From SIG402 sp045639045 (lineage in GTDB: Bacteria; Bacillota; Clostridia; Christensenellales; Borkfalkiaceae): DNA of 8,572 nt. This document shows positions 6,001 through 8,572 of this stretch, in pieces (position 1 is the first letter of the stretch; every line of letters starts with the position of its first letter). The stretch spans positions 1 to 8,572 of the forward strand of contig JAZUCI010000159.1 in assembly GCA_045639045.1 (NCBI GenBank). The letters are read 5' to 3'. The translations under genes and the position numbers were made by a program. The notes beneath the pieces are model-generated. The model was not told the DNA's origin, did no database searches, and was given only the letters and a program-made list of their open reading frames with translations.

Positions 6001-8572
6001 AAGGCTTCTTGCCTTACGAAAAAACCCTTTCGGTTGCTGTAACTAGTCCCGTTGAGCTTTGCACGGTAACCTTTCAATATTTGAACCCCGATTGGACGGA
6101 AAATAGTAACCTTCCCCAATATTTAGCAGAAGACGTAGTATTTGAAAACGTTTTCCAAAACGGTTACGTAACCGCGCCTGCTGAAGATATTGTTTACGAA
6201 GGCGAAACCTATCTTTTGCGAGGATGGAAGTTGGTTTCCGAAGGGGAAGAGGAAATCTATGTTCCCGGTGAACAAATCCTTGTTGCTGATAGCTACACCT
6301 TAGTTGCTATTTTAGAAGTGGTGGACAAAACCTCTGGATTATTCTTTAAAGTACTCCCCGCGCAAGCGCAAGAACCCGGCACGGTAACCCTTCCCACCTT
6401 GGTGGCAAAAAACGATGACAGGGATATCCGCGCAAACGTTGACGTAAAAGTACGTATGGGCGCAAAAGTAATTGCGAACTTGAAAGGGAACGCAACCACT
6501 TTAACGCACAACGTGGCTTCCGTTCTTACCTTGGAATACTACTACCAAGGCTCCTTAATGGCAACTTCCGAATTGGAAGTAATTCCTTCGGGCAACTTGC
6601 TTGACGACACCGCAAATTGGAATAGTGGCAGATACACCGCTGTGAAACAATATAACGCGCGTGTAAACGTTACTTACTTTGTAAAAGACAATATGGCTGG
6701 CGTGATTTCCTTGCCCATCCGTGGCGATAACTTCAACAACGTTACCTATTGGAATGGCTTGGCATTCCGCCCCACCGTGCGCGACTGTTTCTTGATGAAC
6801 CCCTTGCAAAACGGCGGTCATTCCTACGCTTCCTTCTCGCAACGTTCCACGAATAAGTACCACACTTGGTCCTACCAAGCGGTAGACGTACTCAACGACA
6901 ACGGCTCTTTGAAGGAAATCCGCGTTTATACTTGGATTGACGGTATTTTGCAAAAGGTTAGCGGTTTTGATTATGCTGTAATTTCGGTTGCAGATACCGC
7001 AAACTTCTACGACACCTACTACGAAGTAGCAGGCTTTGTAAAGGATACGAACGCAGGCTTCACCATCGCTGCTATCACCTTTGGTGATAACATGCCCTTG
7101 GATTACGTTGTTAACGTTGAAATGAGCGGCGCAACCCTTTCGGGCGCGGAATACGACGTAATTTACGGCACCGAATACGAATTCGTAACCACGGGTATTG
7201 ATGCAACCGTAGAAAGCGTACAGTACTTCAACCGCGGTTCTTCCACCGCCCTTTCTGAAAAGCCCACCAGACTTGGTAGCTACACCGCTAAAATTACGGT
7301 AACCGCACCTGGTTATAACGCTAAAACCTTCGTAATCGACTATAAGATTAGCGAAAACGAAATGAAAGACCTTGATATCTACGGCCAAAGCGTAGATTTC
7401 GGCAACACCGCTTCGGTAGTATTTGAAAATCTGCCCAAGGATGCAACGGTAACGTACACCTACGGCACCTTAACGGATACCGCAACCGCACCCGAATTAA
7501 CCGAATCGGGCGCAAGCCTTGCGGTTACCGTAAAAGTAGTAAAATACGGTTATAAAACGGTTACCGCAACGGTGAACTTAACCGTTTTCCCTGTAGAAAT
7601 CGGTGAAGAATGGACCGAATCCATGAAGGGAAGCGTTTCCGCGCCTTCGGTAACCACCGCGTACGTTGGCGTTCCCTACGTTTACGAAGCATCCGTTAAC
7701 ATGAGCGGCGTAACCGTTGAATACTACTACAAGGGCGCGCTTTTAACCGAAAGCTTCTCCACTTCTACGTTAGGTTCGTACGAATTAGACGTTCGCTTCG
7801 TAAAAGAAGGCTATAAATCGTACAAAGCAACCGTAAATGTTGAAGTGATCGAACTTTTGGCTAAGGACGTAGAATTTACCACAACGGGCGTATCCACGGC
7901 AACCGCAGGAACGGCATTCACCCTTCCCACGGCAACCGCAACACACAAGGTTACGGGTGAAGATTTAACATCCTACCTCGTTCGTTCCGCAAGCTACGGT
8001 GCGTACGCGGTAACCGACCTTACCAACGAAACGGCTTCTTACACCGCTACCGTATTCGGTACGATGACCTTAACTTATAAGGTAAACGGCGTAAAAGTTG
8101 GCGCGAAGGATATTGAAATCGGCACTACGGATAACTTGGTACAAACGGGTACTTGGGCGAAGCGCATTTTACAAGGCTACACCGTATACAACGCGCGTGT
8201 AAACGTAACCTTTAAGATTGATGCGCCTTCGGATGCAATGTTCTTCGTTCCCTTGCGCGGAACTTCGAACAACAACACTTGGTACGGCGCAGACGGCGGC
8301 GCATTGTCCTTCCGTGTTCCCGCTAAGCGTGGCGTCGACATGTGGTGGATTTACAACAGCGGTAACGGTCTTGGTAGAGTAAGCTCCGATGTGTTCCTTA
8401 TCCATAACGACTGGTTAACGGGTACCGAACACACCTTCTCCTACCAAGTGAAGGACGTATTGAACGAAGACGGCTCCATTAAGGAACTTCGCGTATACGT
8501 TTGGGTGGATAACGTGGCAATTTGCCCCAGTACGCAAACGGGCGGCATCGTCCACGTGGATGACAACATGGG
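1..8572 (+). CDS. Giant multi-domain surface/secreted protein (InlB-B repeats, CBM-like jelly rolls, BspA LRR, Ig-like, LamG-like); internal fragment
   Basis: One frame starting at base 3 is open to base 8570: 2,856 codons with no TAA, TAG or TGA, so both ends of the gene are outside the window. The fragment is beta-rich and modular: six InlB-B-type repeats (one partial, one degenerate), five CBM4/9-like jelly rolls, one BspA-type LRR block, about nine Ig/MBG/PKD-like domains and two LamG-like domains. Module order repeats, and the frame stays in phase across every domain boundary, which argues against sequencing frameshifts or a pseudogene. Known members of these families are exported Firmicutes and Bacteroidetes proteins that bind glycans or surfaces, so an adhesin or glycan-binding role is inferred. 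No catalytic module was recognised. No signal peptide or cell-wall anchor is visible, as expected when both termini are missing. Internal ATG codons are not credible starts because they fall inside domains. A large adhesin-like protein is near certain; the exact ligand is unknown. Confidence 0.93.
3..98 (+). other. C-terminal part of an InlB-B repeat (residues 1-32)
   Basis: The visible end carries two hallmarks of the Listeria-Bacteroides (Flg_new/InlB-B) repeat: an aromatic-Gly-Trp turn (FEGW) in the middle and the closing strand ending TAVW at bases 87-98. The N-terminal half lies outside the window. A second complete InlB repeat starts about five codons later, so the window edge probably sits inside a tandem array of these repeats. 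In internalin B-like proteins these are small beta-grasp-like spacers that can contribute to surface binding. Confidence 0.75.
114..314 (+). other. InlB-B repeat 2 (residues 38-104)
   Basis: A complete repeat of about 67 residues. It opens with the strand FTVTLMDG, has the LPTL segment followed by FVGW at the turn, then a GEIAVTESVTYYAVW closing strand ending at 314. This matches the InlB-B pattern of an opening V-F/L strand, a conserved G-W, and a final hydrophobic A-V/I-W. It leads through about eight residues into jelly-roll domain A1 and forms the left part of a cassette duplicated at 2448-3227. Confidence 0.8.
306..391 (+). repeat. Near-identical DNA block, copy 1 (partner at 2655-2740)
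   Basis: These 86 bases differ from 2655-2740 at only two positions (323 and 330). The last 61 bases, 331-391, are identical, third codon positions included. It covers the end of InlB repeat 2 and the first 18 residues of jelly-roll domain A1. The repeats are direct and 2,349 bases apart. Confidence 0.9.
339..878 (+). other. CBM4/9-like jelly-roll domain A1 (residues 113-292)
   Basis: A 180-residue beta-rich domain opening with IVNGDF, typical of CBM4/9-like carbohydrate-binding modules (N-G-x-F at the N-terminus). A W-rich segment follows (SWGGW), then a DG-T-S-SL motif at 492-527, the strand VEYQVSFMVKI, a NWKKVSATFTP strand, and a last strand with MYLDEISIRP. These are the usual landmarks of the galactose-binding/CBM beta-sandwich fold. 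Binding of a polysaccharide is an inference; the ligand cannot be read from sequence. Domain A2 (2688-3227) has exactly the same length and is clearly its duplicate. Confidence 0.65.
879..1166 (+). other. Linker plus Ig-like domain (residues 293-388)
   Basis: A Thr/Ala/Ser-rich linker is followed by a short beta-sandwich-like segment with GTTLSYKINDG and a late GPYVVEVIWKAG...TVNVAV strand pair. The G-x-Y-x-V-x-V pattern resembles bacterial Ig-like (Big) spacers. Similar YK(I/V) strands recur in the Ig-like segments near 5907 and 8064. It probably acts as a spacer between binding modules. The family assignment is loose. Confidence 0.45.
1176..1385 (+). other. InlB-B repeat 3 (residues 392-461)
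   Basis: It opens with YTASFMDG, has LPTLENT before the FKGW turn, and closes with DVQWYAVW at 1374-1385, giving the full InlB-B pattern in about 70 residues. It runs straight into jelly-roll domain B1. The LPTLEN core is shared with repeat 4 (2448-2663), so these two are close relatives. Confidence 0.78.
1386..1889 (+). other. CBM-like jelly-roll domain B1 (residues 462-629)
   Basis: About 168 residues with a beta-sandwich pattern: NDGSGSMKVVL at 1515-1547, then a YTLGFYIKTQNLT strand, a EYQSAN loop, CDWTMVSFDWTAT, and the final CFWIDDFFC strand. The order matches type-A domains (DG-S-SLK motif, GV-Y strand, W-T-V strand, W-x-D end) but the sequence is distinct. Domain B2 at 5238-5759 shares GFYI(K/R)T(Q/E)N, YQSA, DWT(M/L)V and DFFC/NFFC. 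It is unusually Cys-rich for this protein. The ligand is unknown; glycan binding is inferred from fold-like features only. Confidence 0.55.
1923..2447 (+). other. BspA-type leucine-rich repeat block (LRR_5-like, residues 641-815)
   Basis: After a cap resembling LRR_5 N-termini (GEYEVTGYTG, then VVIPAKYQGLPVTAI), five repeats follow with starts at 2040, 2109, 2178, 2253 and 2322 (23, 23, 25 and 23 residues, then a partial one). Each has the BspA signature: I-G-x-x-AF, a C or N four residues on, then L-x-x-I-x-IP and SVT. Two examples are IGSYAFTYCTALTHIDIP and IGESAFYACTALTQIIIP. BspA-like LRRs are known in surface proteins that bind host matrix or other bacteria. The block ends in a W-rich cap (SGWSYLWKEGFYG) before InlB repeat 4. 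Confidence 0.88.
2448..2663 (+). other. InlB-B repeat 4 (residues 816-887)
   Basis: It opens with YNVQLWNG, has the LPTLENITGYVFVGW core and closes with ITVTENVAYYAVW at 2625-2663. Its C-terminal half is nearly the same as in repeat 2 (VGW, LNN, GEI, VTE, YYAVWQAKES). It forms the left arm of the second copy of the InlB plus type-A jelly-roll cassette. Confidence 0.82.
2655..2740 (+). repeat. Near-identical DNA block, copy 2 (partner at 306-391)
   Basis: Second copy of the direct repeat, at the junction of InlB repeat 4 and jelly-roll domain A2. Beyond base 2740 identity drops, with changes starting at once (ggt-acg-cat becomes ggc-ccg-cac), although protein similarity continues to 3227. Confidence 0.9.
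2688..3227 (+). other. CBM4/9-like jelly-roll domain A2 (residues 896-1075)
   Basis: A 180-residue duplicate of domain A1, of the same length, starting with IVNGDFAKSVWGSANG. It keeps the GWGGWN segment, the SYYADGTSSLLLKN motif at 2841-2882, the GVEYQISFMLKIVNG strand, the GWEKVVVNFTP strand and a YVDELSIRP end. The first third is almost unchanged from A1, whereas the loops (around 2886-2945 and 3000-3090) differ. In CBM-like folds such loops often shape the binding face, so the two copies could have different ligands (inference). Confidence 0.65.
3228..3323 (+). other. Pro-rich then acidic linker (residues 1076-1107)
   Basis: A short linker with APVTPPSVPEDGLP, followed by an acidic-aromatic stretch (NYDEFFYFVEE). 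It separates domain A2 from the MBG-like repeats. No domain was recognised. Confidence 0.45.
3324..3704 (+). other. Two MBG-like/Ig-like repeats (residues 1108-1234)
   Basis: The first repeat (3324-3512) follows the pattern common in Firmicutes surface proteins: VVYNGEYQNYVPNLPAGFEW, then a D-AGEEYVV strand and the closing strand FIIEQAEANW. The second (3513-3704) has the matching parts VEVGEY-like (MEVGEYKITLYVE), a TTNYKASSKEF loop and a closing FTLVITG strand. The Y-x-G at the start, (A/V)GEY in the middle and a hydrophobic last strand are the diagnostic points. These are usually stalk or spacer repeats, possibly with adhesive function. The first is a better match than the second. Confidence 0.55.
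3708..4097 (+). other. Unassigned beta-rich region with PKD-like end (residues 1236-1365)
   Basis: About 130 residues between the MBG-like repeats and jelly-roll domain C. The last part, FNVGGKYMITLTAVNNVYSGFSNELTLYYDV, resembles the PKD/Ig pattern of G-x-Y-x-(I/V)-T-(L/V)-T-A-x-N followed by a closing strand. The first half (VHDYVSVPANLVVMSNT and so on) was not recognised. It is probably a spacer. Confidence 0.35.
4122..4652 (+). other. CBM4/9-like jelly-roll domain C (residues 1374-1550)
   Basis: About 177 residues starting with FIPNGDFASGN, a classic CBM4/9-type opening. It then has YGWTMREKW, the SYYDDGTGSLKFFE motif at 4272-4313, a GYYYTLSLKLKAG strand, the EWTTVSYTFYAE strand, a IQLFFKTNG strand and the end LWVDELTCYV. 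All five jelly rolls share the same order of landmarks, but C belongs to neither the A pair nor the B pair. Unlike A1, A2, B1 and B2, it is not preceded directly by an InlB repeat but by the PKD-like region. It is a carbohydrate-binding candidate. Confidence 0.65.
4653..5009 (+). other. Ig-like/unassigned spacer (residues 1551-1669)
   Basis: It begins with VVDGKAVWNANQFENL, has a VTYTYAYALTPEELDAAE segment and ends in a strand pair with NYAVRVIAHIDGLKDYVKDI and TVTVAN. The alternating hydrophobic strands and final V-T-V suggest a bacterial Ig-like domain. The sequence matches no family I can name with assurance. Confidence 0.35.
5010..5237 (+). other. InlB-B repeat 5 (residues 1670-1745)
   Basis: It opens with KLNLLFADKG, has LPEEAEKAGYVLVAWEDENG at the centre (LVAW replacing the usual F-x-GW), then YERGESVVIG and closes with KTFYAIW at 5217-5237. 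It runs directly into jelly-roll domain B2, as repeat 3 runs into B1. Confidence 0.75.
5238..5759 (+). other. CBM-like jelly-roll domain B2 (residues 1746-1919)
   Basis: The duplicate of domain B1. It carries NGTF in the N-terminal position, SYLADGTGSLKVGK at 5355-5396, VTYKIGFYIRTENF, a QYQSAD loop, HDWTLVTWTWTATAT and the final IWYDNFFC strand. Compared with B1 it has the same core strands but a different first half. It lacks the Cys of B1's SGCFW and HDW replaces CDW, while the FFC cysteine and one Cys upstream of YQSA are kept. Ligand unknown. Confidence 0.57.
5760..6059 (+). other. Ig-like spacer (residues 1920-2019)
   Basis: After an Ala/Thr/Ser/Gln-rich linker comes a short Ig-like unit: LPATFTYKVGNGKYSAEL, then LGVHTITVKGMVEGFLPYEK and the closing strand TLSVAV. 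The TYKV-NG and G-x-H/Y-x-(I/V)-T-V landmarks recur in the Ig-like segments at 879-1166 and 7884-8132, so these spacers are probably related. Confidence 0.5.
6060..6317 (+). other. Degenerate InlB-B-like repeat 6 (residues 2020-2105)
   Basis: It opens with CTVTFQYLNPDW (the usual V-T-F strand), has YLLRGWKLVSEGEE in the place of F-x-GW, then VPGEQILVADSYTLVAILE. The closing AVW is replaced by VAILE, and the unit is longer (about 86 residues) because of an insertion around NLPQYLAEDVVFENVF. I read it as a drifted InlB repeat; an unrelated beta unit cannot be excluded. Confidence 0.5.
6372..6590 (+). other. Ig-like domain of the first terminal module (residues 2124-2196)
   Basis: A segment with EPGTVTLPTLVAKND, an IRANVDVKVRMGAKVI strand, then SVLTLEYYYQGSLMATSELEV. 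Its counterpart in the second terminal module (7884-8132) has TAGTAFTLPTATA, then GTMTLTYKVNGVKVGAKDIEI, with the same spacing to the following LamG-like domain. It resembles the Ig-like unit in which T-L-x-Y is followed by N-G and V-x-V. Function unknown, probably a spacer. Confidence 0.42.
6591..7106 (+). other. LamG/ConA-lectin-like domain 1 (residues 2197-2368)
   Basis: A beta-rich domain whose pattern suggests a concanavalin-like sandwich: YNARVNVTYFVKDN, the strand VISLPIRGDNF, TYWNGLAFRP, and at 6861-6944 a HTWSYQ...GSLKEIRVYTWIDG segment. That last part follows the LamG-like form in which a ligand-side H/W-T strand precedes a strand ending in x-V-Y-x-W-x-D-G. The same landmarks recur in domain 2 at the right edge. 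The assignment rests on pattern similarity only; glycan or protein binding is possible. A tail rich in aromatics and Asp (FYDTYYEVAGF) joins it to the Ig-like domains. Confidence 0.45.
7107..7856 (+). other. Three tandem Ig-like domains (residues 2369-2618)
   Basis: Approximate units are 7107-7370, 7371-7589 and 7593-7856. Each ends with a G-Y-(K/N) turn and a closing strand pair: GYNAKTFVIDYKI, GYKTVTATVNLTV and GYKSYKATVNVEV. The middles contain SV-x-YF/YTYG/VEYYYKG segments and a GSY(T/E) strand (LGSYTAKITV, LGSYELDVRFV). These are typical bacterial Ig-like spacer features. They stand between the two LamG-like modules and probably form a stalk. Confidence 0.55.
7884..8132 (+). other. Ig-like domain of the second terminal module (residues 2628-2710)
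   Basis: It contains TAGTAFTLPTATATHKV, a SYGAYAVTDLTNETASYTA segment and TMTLTYKVNGVKVGAKDIEI. It is the counterpart of 6372-6590, standing in front of the second LamG-like domain as the first does before its partner. The spacing between the two modules (1,536 bases between the matching YNARVN motifs) suggests a duplicated Ig plus LamG unit with the three Ig-like domains between. Confidence 0.45.
8133..8570 (+). other. LamG/ConA-lectin-like domain 2, cut by the window edge (residues 2711-2856)
   Basis: It repeats the landmarks of domain 1: YNARVNVTFKIDA at 8187-8225, a FFVPLRGTSNNNTWYG strand, GGALSFRVPAKRG, a MWWIYNSGNG turn, then GTEHTFSYQ...GSIKELRVYVWVDN near 8421-8513. In the 28-residue segment starting at HT, 18 residues are the same as in domain 1. 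The reading frame is still open at the last complete codon, so the domain continues beyond the window. The W-rich MWW segment has no equivalent in domain 1, where CFLMNPLQNGG stands instead. Confidence 0.5.

Noticed and set aside
6555..7388. 277-codon open frame on the minus strand
   Set aside because: It lies fully opposite the main frame, starts with TTG when read on the minus strand, crosses the lectin-like and Ig-like domain boundary, and its translation has no recognisable domain. The plus-strand frame has clear domain structure over the same bases.
3228..8132. Segment-wise shift in codon preference as a sign of mosaic origin
   Set aside because: By eye the valine and glycine codons differ somewhat between segments, but every segment is mixed and I cannot count it rigorously here, so I do not claim it.
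525..8405. Other short open frames of 60-147 codons across the window
   Set aside because: All overlap the main frame in other phases or on the minus strand, and none shows a recognisable domain. They are shadows of the long gene.
1..8572. Tandem DNA repeats, CRISPR array or mobile-element ends
   Set aside because: Repeats present are protein-module duplications far apart and in phase with the gene. I saw no regular short repeats with unique spacers, no inverted terminal repeats and no transposase-like sequence.
1..8572. Cell-wall anchor or cellulosome modules (LPXTG, SLH, dockerin, cohesin)
   Set aside because: I looked for the LPXTG motif, SLH-like segments and dockerin-like repeats in the translation and found none. 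LPT-type strings such as LPTLQN and LPTNYD belong to InlB repeats and linkers.
1..8572. Stop-codon recoding (TGA as Trp) in the host
   Set aside because: All Trp codons I read are TGG and no TGA, TAG or TAA occurs in frame, so the standard code is sufficient and the window gives no sign of recoding.

Overview
The whole window lies inside one giant plus-strand gene. Reading from base 3 (residue n starts at base 3n), I find no stop codon through base 8570: 2,856 codons in one phase, with both the start and the end of the gene outside the window. The product is therefore at least 2,856 residues, about 310 kDa at 110 Da per residue. The sequence contains no promoter, terminator, RNA gene, CRISPR array or insertion sequence, and no intergenic stretch.

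The protein looks like a secreted or surface-bound modular bacterial protein made almost entirely of beta-rich modules. From left to right it has: the tail of one InlB-B (Listeria-Bacteroides) repeat and a second complete one (3-314); a jelly-roll, carbohydrate-binding-like domain of type A (339-878); an Ig-like domain (879-1166); an InlB repeat (1176-1385) with a type-B jelly roll (1386-1889); a BspA-type leucine-rich repeat block (1923-2447); an InlB repeat (2448-2663) with a second type-A jelly roll (2688-3227); two MBG-like/Ig-like repeats (3324-3704) and a possible PKD-like domain (3708-4097); a third kind of jelly roll (4122-4652) with an Ig-like domain (4653-5009); an InlB repeat (5010-5237) with a second type-B jelly roll (5238-5759) and an Ig-like domain (5760-6059); a degenerate InlB-like repeat (6060-6317); then two copies of an Ig plus LamG/ConA-lectin-like module (6372-7106 and 7884-8570), separated by three Ig-like domains (7107-7856). 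The second lectin-like copy is cut by the window edge.

The combination of InlB-B repeats, BspA-type LRRs, MBG-like repeats and CBM4/9-like domains in a very large protein, with moderate GC by eye, points to an uncultured gut-type Firmicute (Clostridia, perhaps a Christensenellales-like lineage). That is an inference from architecture and not a phylogenetic result. The likely role is binding of glycans or host or food surfaces, or adhesion. I recognise no catalytic domain, signal peptide, LPXTG motif, SLH domain or dockerin in the window.

The most interesting feature is internal history. The protein appears to have grown by duplicating whole cassettes (InlB repeat plus jelly roll, and Ig plus lectin-like domain). 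One pair still carries a 61-base stretch with no difference, while the rest of the same domain has diverged.
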